Made by a program: the position numbers and the translations under genes
Assembly: GCA_963575645.1 (NCBI GenBank)
Contig: OY754466.1
Location: 18,826,001 to 18,890,000, forward strand
DNA: 64,000 bases
Direction: 5' to 3'
Source of the DNA: Xanthostigma xanthostigma
Lineage: Eukaryota; Arthropoda; Insecta; Raphidioptera; Raphidiidae
Shown: piece by piece, positions 44,769 through 55,952 of the stretch
Numbering within the stretch: position 1 is the stretch's first letter
How the letters are laid out: each line of letters begins with the position of its first letter
The notes under the pieces: generated by a model
What the model was told of the DNA's origin: nothing
Database searches by the model: none
The model's input: the letters and a program-made list of their open reading frames with translations, nothing else

Positions 44769-47700
44769 TTAATTGAAATGAAACCTAAATTGAAACGGTG
44801 ACCCTGTATGGAAGTGATGGAATGGATTCCCCCCTCCGCCCCCATATCGATTCTGTTCTGGATCTAAGGGATCTTCTCCTCTGTCGAACTGGGCTCGTTT
44901 CTCTTCATTGGTAAGCACCTGCAAAAATATGATCAAAGTAAGTATAAAATAGGAACTTTTGTAATTTAGTTTTTTTTTTGCAAATTCACTTATTTTGTTC
45001 AAGTTTTCTGGCCTGGCTTCGATCGGATACATTTTTATGTGTGAACGATATCATCAAGAGCAACAAAACACTATTTTGTAATATTTTGCAATAGAATATA
45101 TTCTTCATGTTGTTTTCACGTCCAATAATATCAATCTTTTTTTTACGGGAATGTGGACAATTAAACGAGTTAAACTATTGTGTAATTTCAATGGCTAATA
45201 ATAATCATTGTGTAATTGCCTGAGGAAGTATAAAATATATACGAAACGTAGCAATTACACAATAGTTTAACTTGTTTAATAGTCCACATTCCCGTAAAAA
45301 AAAAAAAAAATTGAAAAGAAGTTTGACCCTGCAGGCCATCCATGAAACTTCCCGCTATTTTCGAATTCAACACGTTCAAAATATATAAAATATAGCAAGA
45401 TGTTTATTTTTTAGCTCTTCGAGCTCAAAAAAAAAAAAAAAACACTTACGAATTTTTCGTTCACGATATCTCGTGAACAAATGAACCGATTTTGTTGCGG
45501 TTTTCGGAAATCGACGCAGTTTTTTAAGGAGAAGAGCTGATTATATTTTAGAATTAATTGGTTTACTAGTTTAGAAAAAAAAAAACAAATTTCTAAAAAT
45601 ATTTGAAACTTGTATTTTTGAGATTTCTCAAAATTTATTAGGCCGAATCATTCCAAATTTTCAGGAAATCTAAGTTCAGCAAAGTCACGTCAGATGCCGC
45701 AAACCGCGTTTCAATCGGACACTCCGTTCAAAAGATATGAGGACCTCAAAACGCCGAGATCTGACGAAAAGTCGATTTTCGAAAATCGGGGTGAAAACAA
45801 TAACTTCCCGATTTTTTTAATAAAAAATTTTATTTTTTTATAGCGGGAAGTTAAACAGAATATATTCTATTCTGTGAAACGCTTTTTACTTACCTCTTTG
45901 GCAGCAGCAATATCTATAAATCTCTTTTCGGCTATTTTCTTCTCTTCGCCTCTATAATTGTCTGGATGCCATTTTTGAGCAGCTTTTCGGTAAGCTTTGA
46001 TTATTTCTTTTTTGGTCGCTGTTCTTTTAACACCTAATATTTTATAATAATCTTTCCTTTCTGCTTGCATTTGCAATTTCTGTGCTGTTTGTAAACCCTC
46101 ATTAGCTCTGGCGTAATTTTTATCTAGTTCTAGGGCCGCTTGATAATCCCGTATTGCTTAAAAAAAAAATAATTTGATGAGTTTACGATACTCTCAAGCA
46201 AGGTGTAATCACTATCTTAAATTGTCTGGAGTATAGATATAGTTCTCTATAAGGAAGTTTAGATGGAACTGTGCTGGACATGACGGTTATGGCTATAAAA
46301 ACTTACCGTCATCGTACATTTCTGATAAAATGTAGGCCTCAGCCCTATCACAGTAAACACTTGGCTCCTTTGATATTTCTAGAGCTTCATTACAGACTCG
46401 CATTGCGTTAGACGATTGTTCATCTTTAACTAAACAGCTACACAAAACTTGTTTAGCTTTATACTCAATCATTTCTTCTGCGTTATCGATCTTCAGAATT
46501 TTCTCTGCAGACGTTATGCATTGTTTGAATTCGTTTTCATTTAAGTAATTATTCGCATCCGTTAATAATTTTTCTACTTTTTTAATTTTTTTATACAACG
46601 GAAAACACTGCGCGTGATCCGGGTCTAGTTTCAAACATTCTCGTATTTCCTTCAGCGCTTCAGTGGCTAAGCCCATTTGGTATAGCAATTTGGCGAGTGC
46701 CAAGTAACCTTCCGTGCTATCTGTCTGCAGTTTGGTGGCCGATCGCATATCTAAGATTGCCGACGTTTGATCTCCTAGTTCTATGTGGCATTTGGCCCTC
46801 AGTTGTCTTAACGCAGCCGACCAAGGACAGGTTTCAAGCACTGTATTCAAGGTTCTTATTCCGGCTAAGTAGTCACCGTGGTGGTGATAATAATAAGCAT
46901 AGTCAACCATTTGGCGCGTTGGTTCAATTTTATCCATCAACAAATTCGCCTCTTCATTATACGGATCATTTTCCATCTTGAAATTAAATACATTTGAAAA
47001 TATTAAATACAAATCATTGAATAACAACTTTATTCAATAATAGGTAAGTATATAAATTATAATTAGTTGCGTCAATATGTTTCAATCAAGTGTTTAGTAA
47101 TAATTATTTCCGAAGTATTATCTACTCTTTTGGGTCTTCTAGATGATAATAATAATAACTTTTTATTCCTTGATTATATATTATACTCATAACCACTATT
47201 TTCACGTTCACACCCTTTTGTCATAAATTCAAGTTTTAAGATAACAGATATAAACTTTTTCATCTCGCCGAAGTGCAAATCAAATTAAGCCATTACCACA
47301 TAATCATTCAATCGCTGTTTTCGCTCACTGATCATCTCCTCTTTTCTCATAGAGTAATAAAGAACGTGTGTTACGTTTCAAGGAGTAGACTTTTAAGAGT
47401 ATTCGTCCCTGCAAACACCCCCTGCACCCTTCATCTCAAATCTTTTCCCCTCGCCTAAAAACGACGCTATTTTTAAAGCTAGAGGGTTCTGGTAAACGCC
47501 AAATGAAAGACAAAGAATTAAACTACAGATCCTTCAGGCGATATTTTTTAAAAAAAGTTTCGTCTACGTGTGAAATATTACGTAACTTATTATTTTTTTC
47601 AAAAGGTTGTAAGTTTTTTCAGGAATTTTTTTTTCAAAAAATTAGCCTGAAGGATCTGTAGTCCGATTCTTTGTCTTTCACTTGGCGTTTACCAGAACCC

Positions 47701-48919
47701 TCTAGCTTTAAAAATAGGGTCAGGACAGCGCGAACCGTTTTTAGGCGAGGGGAAAAGATTTGAGATGAAGGGTGTAGGGGGTATTTGCAAAGACGAATAC
47801 TCTCAAGTATTGAGAGAATTTTTCAAATATATTCTGTGGTTCTCGAGTTTTGAGGTAACAAAATATACAAATTTATTTTTTCTATATTAGTATATATTAT
47901 GTGAATAAAAATACTTACAACATTACGGAAATCTATTTGTGCTAATTCTAAGTTTCCTAGTTTAAGATGTACAGATCCTCGACTCAATCGAGCAGACGTG
48001 AAATCTGGTTTAAGTTGCAGTGTTTTGTCGAGGTCAGCTAAAGCTAACCTCGCTTTGCCAAGCGCTCGGTACACCGTACCTCGTTTAAAATATGTCAAAA
48101 AGTTGTTGGGATCTCCCTCTATCACAAAAAGAAAAACAAAATACAGTCTGATACAAACAAAAGATTACCGAATGTTGAACGTGTTGCATAAACGTATGGT
48201 TCTACATGTTAAACTTATTGAGTTAAAAGAAATGTTTGGAGCTTACTCCTTAAGAAACGATTTTGAGTTATAAGGCCCGGTAAGAAAATTTTATGAGTAA
48301 CAAAACCAATTGGTGAGGCGTTACGCTCCGCCGCTTCAAAAGAGACAAACATATATATCTGTAGGATTTAACGTAGGAAAGAATGAGATGGAATACGTTA
48401 CACAGCGTATCTAAGGAGCAAACTCATAGTCGTGCGTTGGAGCTGATACACACACTTTTTTTTAATATGTAGAATTCTAATTTCTAGACAAACTTTACAG
48501 TTTTGTTATATGTAGAGTTCAAAACTCACTTTTTTGTTATTGAAATGTTGACATTATAAATTACGGTCTGAACTGCGGCTTCATTGTTTTCACTAAAGTA
48601 ATAAACAGGTTTCAATCAAAACTTACCGACAGCTGCATGATAATGTGTTAGTGCGTCAGCAAACTGCGATTTAGCTAAAAATTCTCTCCCTAGTTCTAGA
48701 TGATTGTTAATTTCTGATTGACTAGCACTTTCAGTTACTGGAAAAAAATCGCGTTTTAAAGTTTCATTTAAAGTCAGTTTTATTTTAGAATTTATAATTT
48801 AAATAAATGCCAAAAATTAAAGAGGTTAGAGACCACTTACCGTCAAAAATTACTTCGAGTGCTAGTAAAATAATATAAGGTGTTATCTTTAAACTTGTAA
48901 GACTGTTAAAATTGTCCAT
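44769..48919 (-). CDS. DNAJC3: DnaJ homolog subfamily C member 3 (p58IPK), ER co-chaperone
   Basis: TPR plus J-domain co-chaperone that delivers unfolded clients to the Hsp70 BiP in the ER lumen. Exons (minus): 48841-48919, 48627-48737, 47919-48118, 46307-46976, 45894-46156 and 44769-44918; phases agree and give about 490 aa from the ATG at 48919 (vertebrate 504). Upstream in-frame ATGs at 48928 and 48970 are possible starts. The N-terminus (TPYIILLALEVIF) is a signal-peptide-like hydrophobic stretch. TPR units fill exons 2-4 (NNHLELGREFLAKSQFADAL; TYFKRGTVYRALGKARLALA; ALKEIRECLKLDPDHAQCF). The J domain is at about 388-455 with an intact HPD motif (KWHPDN). The C-terminus is GGGGGNPFHHF...FRFHFN, as in the family. 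Introns carry at least three transposons. It is divergent from TAF6, 1.2 kb away. Confidence 0.96.
45139..45309. mobile_element. ~170-bp foldback element in the last DNAJC3 intron
   Basis: The left arm TTTTTTTTACGGGAATGTGG continues to GTTAAACTATTGTGTAATT; the right arm is its inverse ending CCACATTCCCGTAAAAAAAA. Arms are about 50 bp with a spacer of about 65 bp. No target duplication identified. Confidence 0.75.
45346..45852. mobile_element. 507-bp element with AACTTCCCGCTAT inverted ends
   Basis: The ends are AACTTCCCGCTATTTT and the inverse (ATAGCGGGAAGTT). The interior (ATATCTCGTGAACAAATGAACC, GTTTCAATCGGACACTCCG in shorter pieces) resembles a repeat type I recall from other insects. It lies in the last DNAJC3 intron, 37 bp from the previous hairpin. 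Confidence 0.65.
47396..47804. mobile_element. ~410-bp long inverted repeat in a DNAJC3 intron
   Basis: Arms of about 165 bp share AGCTAGAGGGTTCTGGTAAA- and TTCATCTCAAATCTTTTCCC-type blocks in inverse orientation; the loop is about 80 bp around 47560-47640. It lies between DNAJC3 exons 3 and 4. No ORF of note. Confidence 0.75.
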
Positions 48920-50165
48920 ATAATGCATTTTTAAAATAAAAGCTTTAATAGCGGCATAGATTGTTATCAAATTCTCTAAACTCGTACAAAATATAAGTCC
49001 ACGAAACGCTTTTGACGTCTAGCAGTTCACAACAGAACAGAATACGCCACTCAAAACGATTGAAATCTGCTGAAATATCGTGGTTCGCTCTAATTGGTCC
49101 AAATCAGAGCTAGAATTCATTTGTTCTTGAAATACTAGTCCGTCAATTTATAAAAGTGTGGTTTCTAGAAAATTATTTCTGTACTATTTTTTAATAATAG
49201 ACATAATTATCAGTCTACTGATTATCGGTCAGTTCAAATAATTTTGAAAAATGTAAATTACATTCTTTTGTTAAACGATTGTTTATAGTAGTCCATTTAT
49301 ACAAAGATTTACACCGAACCACTCATGCTGTAAAAAATTGACAATGGGAATTTGGAAAGATCTACGTTCTACCATTGATTAAAGTATTTTAATCAATGGT
49401 TCTAATTATATTATGAAAAATCAAATTCTTTAGCACAACATTAGCAAAAATTTAACTTATTTTTACAAATAAATTTTGATTCTTCATTCATTAAGGCTCG
49501 TGTCCACTTGCAAGCAAATTTGCCTAGACTACTATGTCTATCACAACTCACTTGCAATGCGTCTAAACAGCGCTAGAGAAATATTGCTGCAAGTTTGGGA
49601 CTGTTCCGAAATATTTGCAGCAAGCAGTGAGAGTACATTATTGAGTAGATCGTTGTAAAAATGGAGGAACGCCGACATTGGAGTAGGGAAGAAACTATTT
49701 TTTTTTTGTAATAGAAAACTTTGAACTGTATCCTGAATTGTGGAATATACATAGCAAAGATTTTAAAAATAAACTTAAAAACAAAGTACTGTAGTAAAAT
49801 TAGCGGAGTTATTTCAAACCTCTGAAAATGGAATTCAAATGTGGATCTTCTATCAGTAAAGAACTTAAACAAATAAGCTTACTAGAGTAACTTGTCAGAA
49901 TAAATTTCAAAAAAATTAAAATACAGTGTAGATACGCCAACAAGAACTGTAAAAAAAAACTATCGCAAGTTACTTGCAAGTGGACACGAGGCTTTATGCA
50001 AGTTATGCCCATGTTATGCCTGTGGTGAACGCATTTATAATTTTGTAGTTATTTTTGTTTTTTGATATTGTCAGAACAACGTTTGTTTACAAACTGAAAT
50101 GTAAAGTCAATAGCTTCACGTAACTTCACGGCACAAAATGAGGGAAGCGTAATTTTTTCCTGAAA
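48920..50165. promoter_or_regulatory. Shared upstream region of DNAJC3 (minus) and TAF6 (plus)
   Basis: The two start codons are 1.25 kb apart, head-to-head, so both promoters must lie here. Without the 500-bp element at 49494-49993 the gap would be about 740 bp. I see no clear TATA box or initiator. Confidence 0.5.
49494..49993. mobile_element. 500-bp inverted-repeat element flanked by TTA
   Basis: The ends are AGGCTCGTGTCCACTTGCAA and the inverse of AGCCTCGTGTCCACTTGCAA, with TTA at 49491-49493 and 49994-49996. The left half has repeats of CTTGCAAG-like units near both ends. No transposase. The TTA duplication suggests the PIF/Harbinger group. It sits in the DNAJC3/TAF6 promoter region. 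Confidence 0.85.
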
Positions 50166-53100
50166 ATGAGTAAAACGAATGAAGCAGACCTTCTCTACGG
50201 CACAACACTTTCATTGGAGTCAATGAAAGTTATTGCCGAGAGCATCGGAGTAGGTAATTTACCAGACGAAGCTGCTAAAGAGTTGGCAGATGACATTTCT
50301 TATAGGTTAAAAACAATAATTCAAGACGCCGCAAAGTTTATGCATCATGCTAAACGTCAAAAACTATCAGTTCAAGACGTAGATAATGCTTTAAAAGTTA
50401 AAAATATCGAGGTGAGTCTTAAAAATCTCATAAGACGTGTTAAAAGAAAAATTAACTTAATTGTTGTTTTTAGCCCCAATATGGATTTTTTTCTCCTGAT
50501 TCTTTACCGTTTCGTTTTGCATCTGGCGGCGGCAGAGAATTGCATTTCACTGACGACAAGGAGTTGGATCTTAATGATCTCCTTCAGGCTCCTCCGCCGA
50601 AACTTCCCCTGGAAGTTACCCTCAGAGCACATTGGTTGTGTATTGACGGTGTCCAACCTACAATTCCGGAAAATCCTCCACCGGTTTCAAAAGAAGTTCA
50701 AAAGGTTATTTTTTATTTTATAATTCATAAGCAGCAGTGATACCTACATATATGGACTGAATATACCAATCGAAATTCGTCAGATGTTACGATATTTTTG
50801 AGAAATTTTAGTTTTATTGAGCGCTTACGGCCTAGTTTCTTCTATTAAACAAATTTCAGATGGAATCAATCGATCCAATAAGCAAACTAAACAAATCGAC
50901 GAAAGAAATGGCCGGTAAGCCTAGCACAGGAAAAGTACAAAAACTGCGCAATGTTGAGACAGTACACGTAAAACAGCTGGCCACGCATGAATTATCAGTG
51001 GAACAACAACTGTACTACAAGGAGATTACGGAGGCTTGTGTCGGCAGCGATGAGGGCAGGCGAGCCGAAGCACTGCAGAGCTTAGCTTGCGATCCCGGAC
51101 TTCACGAAATGTTACCACGCATGTGTACATTTATCGCTGAAGGTGTTCGCGTTAACGTTGTACAGAACAACCTGGCGCTGCTCATTTATTTAATGAGAAT
51201 GGTTAAAGCACTGCTTGATAATCAGTCGTTATATCTAGAGAAATATGTAAGTACTGGCAATACTAAATTTACAAAAGCGTAATAGTTTGGTCAATAAGTG
51301 CTCATAAGGGGAATGTAGATGGAAAAGTCGAAAGCAGAACGTTTGACTTAGGAACTTTGTTTGGACTAGTTAGGAGATAAACATACAAAAAGTCCTTACC
51401 CCTCCGAGGTACGCCCGAAGAGGGGGAGCACAAAGAAGGTCCCGTTTTTTTGTTTTTTGCTTTCATCTCGAAAACGGTACGTCGTACAAAATTTTGTTGT
51501 AGTACATATTGAAAGATGATAAAATTCTCTACAACTTTACCTTTCACACTTTTTATCTATCTCCAATCTTTGCCTAGCTATGAGCTCCGAAAAATTAAGT
51601 ATATGAAAAACTAGTTCAATGATGATTTTTGTTTTAAACAGTTTAGGTACTTAGTATACCATTAAATTGCAGTTTTATATATTTAAATTTACCTAAACAT
51701 GCTGAAATCGAAAAGCCTGATTTTCGGGCGAGAATAGAGTAGCGTCGCGCATACAAAAGCTAATAAGCAAATAGGTGTTCTAGTCAGTCATTCGAAATAA
51801 ATATGTTTTCGGTAATCAATAACGATTATTGTTTGGTGATCTGGCAGGAACTAAGGGGTGCCTATCGATCGCGGGGCCCTGGGCACGTGCCCAGTGGGAA
51901 AGAGGGCCCTGCGTAGAGGTACTCCCAGCTTATGTTATTTTTTAATAGTGTGTGGGTGTTTTTAATAGTGTGGATGAGCAATACGAAATGATTTTGACAA
52001 ATTCGTATTGTTACAATGTGCTAAAGAGAATTTAACACATTTTTGAAAATTGACCATTTTTCGGAGCTCATAGCTAGGCAAAGATTGGAGATAGATAAAA
52101 AGTGTGAAAGCTAAAATTTCGTACGACGTACCGTTTTCGAGATGAAAGCAAAAAACCAAAAAACGGGACCTTCTTTGTGCTCCCCCCCTTCGGGCGTACC
52201 TCGGAGGGGTAAGGACTTTTAGTATGTTTATCTCCTAACTAGTACAAACAAAGTTCCTAAGTCAAATGTTCTGCTTTCAACTTTTCCATCTAGAAATTAT
52301 TCGTTGCTTAAGCTATAATGAATAATTCGTATGACAGAAAATAATTTTTGATATTTTCAGTTGCATGAACTAATACCGTCAGTATCGACTTGCATCGTAT
52401 CACGCCAACTGTGCATGCGTCCGGAACTCGATAATCATTGGGCATTGCGTGATTTTGCATCTCGATTAATGGCCCAAATCTGCAAAAACTTCAACACGAG
52501 TACGAACAACATACAAACGAGGGTGACTCGAATGTTCAGTCGCGCATTAAACGGCGATAAAACACCTCTATCTAGTTTATACGGAGCTATCGAAGGCTTG
52601 TCAGAGCTTGGCGCCGAAGTGATAAAGGTTTTTGTCGTGCCTCGAATAAAATACATTTCGGATAGAGTTGAAATGAGTTTGGAAGGACCGATTTTGAGCA
52701 ATGTTGATAAAATAGCGGCCGGTCATATCAAACACCTGTGTGTCAAAGTTTTAGCACCCATATTAAAAATGATACGTTCGCCTCCCGATTATGTTGAGGA
52801 CTACAAAAATGAATACGGTTATCTTGGACCGTCGCTTCAATCTGCCGTCGTAAAAGCTCGTACGCAGCCGGCCGTAAGCTCCGTGGCGCCGTCGAGTGTC
52901 GTAACATCAACGACGAGCGTAATAGCCGGTTGCGGACCGACGAGACCTCCGTCAGTACCGGGTCTGACCGTACCGACTGCCAGTATCAACGCGCCGAGCC
53001 GAACGATAGTCATGGGAACGCCGCGTCAAGTGCAGCAAGCCCAGAGTTCCAATCAGAAATATGTGATCGTGACGCAAAGACCGCAAACTCCCGCCGGACA

Positions 53101-55952
53101 GTTGCCGTCACCTAGTGCCGTGCAACAATCGCAACAGGGTAACACTGTCGTGAAGTTTGTGACGACGACGAGTACAGCTCAGGCACCCAAAACGCCGACC
53201 GCCGCTCCTAAATTGGTCGTTGTCTGTATGGCTAGTGCTTCGCAAACTACTACAGCACCCGTAGTCACTCAGGTAGATACTACAGATGTAGAGTTTTAAA
53301 AATACCGGTGAATTTTTACAGACTAATCTAGTTTCATCTGTTTTAAGATGAATGTCTCTAAAGTTAAACATTGTGAAAATGCTTCGATTTTGATGTTTAT
53401 GGTTAGAGATTATTTTTTGGAAAAATGATACGTTTTTTAATTATCCATCATGACTTTGTTCCTATAAACGTATATTCTATAGAGTTGCAAATTTGCGTGG
53501 TTGATGAACGCGAATTTTGATATATTCAAGCTTGATAACTGAATATATTACTCAATTTTTTAGCGACGACCGATCATGAATGATTTACTAATTGAGTAAT
53601 TAATGGGATATGATAATCGATTATGAAATTAGTAAGTGAATAATTCACAGAAACGACTGATCATTTCGATAATGAAACTCCGCAGTATTTTATTTGACTA
53701 GAGTAGTAATGCGTGGTGCCGGGACGGGCGTGTGCATCTCTTTGACGTGCTGGGTTGTAGAAAGGATTGTCAAAAAATCTGATTTGACAACAACCTTACA
53801 TTGTGACAAACCATATTTTTAACATTATTTTTTTTTATATTTTTTACTTCGAGAACATTTTTCTACGCACCACTTTGACCAAAATTTAACTTGATAAACG
53901 ATCTTTTACTTTGTAGATAAAGCATTTATTTTTGTGTGAGTACAATCTAATGACAGAGAGTTTGAATACGACATTAGACTGGTCCTGCATGTATGAAAAC
54001 TGTAATTATATGAATCACAATAATAAGGTCGTCAGATCAAAAAATTTTTTTGACATTGTTTTGTGCAACGCAGCAGAGTATGTGTATGTGTGTGTTTTAT
54101 ATTTTTGTATGCAAGCTGTAAAAAAAAACACTTTTTAATTCTGGTTCTGACTTCACTATTAACAATTGAAATTCTTTAAATTTTGAATTATAATTTTCTT
54201 CAAAAAAGTATTTTTTCCACTGTGGTTATTATACAGTATGTAAACACGTAAGGTGCACATAGGGAAATTAACATTGGGAAAAAATGACTGGATCAGAGTG
54301 AGCCTTGAAATCTTGTTTTTCAATTTGACAGAAAGTGTGCATTCCTAAATTCGCTACAGTAGCTGTAGCGAATTTAGGAATGCACACATAATATTCTTTT
54401 GCAAAATGAATGTGTATACTACCGAAGAAAATATTCAAATGATTACAACATAATTGGACTTTTTTTATTAATGGGACATTAAATTCCCAAAATTACTTAA
54501 ATATGGTGCGAGATCAAATATCTCCGCCTATTCGTGTTAAACCTAAAGACATTGGGTCACTGATTTACCAACGCGCATACGTCATACCAGTCAGACAATT
54601 TTTGAAGAATGAAATGTTTACAAACAGATGGAGTTGTTTTTTTATTTTATTTTTGTACAAAAAAAAATAAAATAATGATTTATAAGAGCTTTTTATTATT
54701 AAAAAAAGCCAAGTAAAATAAAAATAAATCAAAATAAAATAGAAATCCTCAAGATTACCACGATAGTTCAATAGAAATAACAATTAATGCAGTCATGGCT
54801 AACTCTGATCCAAATATTTTTTCCCAATGCTAATTTCCCTATGCTTACGCGTTTACATACTGTATATTTTAATTTTCTTAATTTCTCTATAATGTATTAA
54901 AACCATAGAGATATAAGTAACTAGAGTGCGCTAATGCGTATGCTTGCCATAAAGTGTCCTCAGTTAAGAGAGAGAAAGCTGCATGTGTTCCGTATCATTC
55001 TCTTTCTCATGAGCGCTCATTAAGTGATTTGAAATTAATTTCAGTTGTCAATTTAAGGACATCGAGCCATTTTTATCTGAACTGCTGGTCTGTTGTAGGA
55101 AACCTATTTACATGTAAATATTACTAATCATATCTTCTTTCATAATATGGCCATTCATAAATTAAGACAAACCAATACAAAGCACAAATAATATCTAGAA
55201 GACAGCATTCTAATTCAATAATATCTTTTATAAACGAAAACCATAAATTTGTTTTCTCAAATCAGCATTGCTTGCATCCTTAGTTACCATAGAGATAAGG
55301 AACTGTTCTCTCCATGTTATCTCTCTTAATTGCAGATACTTTCACTGCTCTCTTGCGTACTCTATTGGAATCTCTCTAATGTATTAAAACGCTATCTTAC
55401 TGGAGGCAGCTGTCGTGAGATAGGTGCACTATGTTGCAATTGTTTTAAACATGAAAAACTATAAAAAACAAAACATTGTGTGCACTGACCCAATGCTATT
55501 TTTTGAGCATTATCCAGTAATATAAAAAAAAAACTGATCACCAGTATTATTTTATATTTAATATTATTTTGAAAACTTTTTACGTAGGTGGTAATCTTAA
55601 AAGATTTTTAAGCAATTGTACTACTAATATTTATAAAAAATATAATAATAAGTATTTTGAAATTTTGACAGATTTGTTTTATTGTAGTATTTGGTCCCAG
55701 TAAGAATAAATTTTTTTTTAAACAATTACGGTTAATCAAATCTTTGAAGAATTACGGTTAATATTGGAGGGAAAAGAAAAACCGATTCGTACATATCGAG
55801 GTTAATGTTTGTTTTATGATTTTAAGGCTCCGGTGGTAGTGCAGCAGCCGCCCATATCGGTTGTGCCGAAGCCAATATTTTCACAAGGTACGATTAAAAA
55901 TGAACCAATCGTGCCGCCACCCGAACTGGATGATTTGTCGCATTTAGCGTAG
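50166..55952 (+). CDS. Taf6: Transcription initiation factor TFIID subunit 6 (TAF6)
   Basis: Histone-fold subunit of TFIID (and of SAGA-type complexes in animals) that pairs with TAF9. Exons: 50166-50411, 50474-50704, 50860-51246, 52361-53272 and 55827-55952; all joins are in phase and give 633 aa (Drosophila about 600). The histone fold fills about residues 10-82 ([40 protein letters not shown]). Exons 2-4 carry the family linker ([20 protein letters not shown]) and the HEAT-repeat C domain ([40 protein letters not shown]). A Ser/Thr/Pro/Gln-rich low-complexity region covers about 440-590. The short last exon ends [12 protein letters not shown]. Without the last splice, exon 4 would stop at 53299 after [14 protein letters not shown] at 55955-55960 follows the stop. 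Intron 3 and intron 4 hold transposons. Confidence 0.97.
51313..52292. mobile_element. ~980-bp element with ~250-bp inverted ends in TAF6 intron 3
   Basis: The ends GTAGATGGAAAAGTCGAAAG and the inverse lead into arms (51313-51588 and 52050-52292) sharing CCTCCGAGGTACGCCCGAAG and TTTCATCTCGAAAACGGTAC. The middle has a GC-rich string with an internal palindrome (GGGCACGTGCCC near 51879). No transposase ORF is visible. Confidence 0.75.
53766..53806 (+). repeat. Third copy of the ~40-bp repeat seen at 392 and 647
   Basis: ATTGTCAAAAAATCTGATTT followed by GACAACAACCTTACATTGTGAC differs from the 392-433 copy at a few positions. It lies in TAF6 intron 4. Confidence 0.6.
54234..54862. mobile_element. 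TA-type MITE copy 2 with a 56-bp palindromic insertion (TAF6 intron 4)
   Basis: The ends are CAGTATGTAAACACGTAAGG and its inverse, with TA at 54232-54233 and 54863-54864. It matches copy 1 at 32433-33003 nearly base for base. It differs by a 56-bp palindrome (54333-54388, arm TGTGCATTCCTAAATTCGCT) and a small deletion near the right end. It is non-coding; the TA duplication fits a Tc1/mariner-type parent. Confidence 0.9.
54890..55390. repeat. Direct 14-bp repeats bounding a ~475-bp unknown segment
   Basis: TAATGTATTAAAAC occurs at 54890-54903 and 55377-55390, each preceded by TCTCTA-like sequence. The segment between contains AGAGAGAGAAAG and CTCTCTTAATTG runs. It could be a retroposed insertion with target duplications or a chance tandem; nothing inside is recognised. 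Confidence 0.35.

Noticed and set aside
46697..46981. Plus-strand ORF opposite DNAJC3
   Set aside because: Mirror of the TPR-coding exon; no independent support.
51870..51915. hAT-type element end near GGGGCCCTGGGCACGTGCCC
   Set aside because: Only a local palindrome in the middle of the 51313-52292 element; no partner terminus or duplication found.
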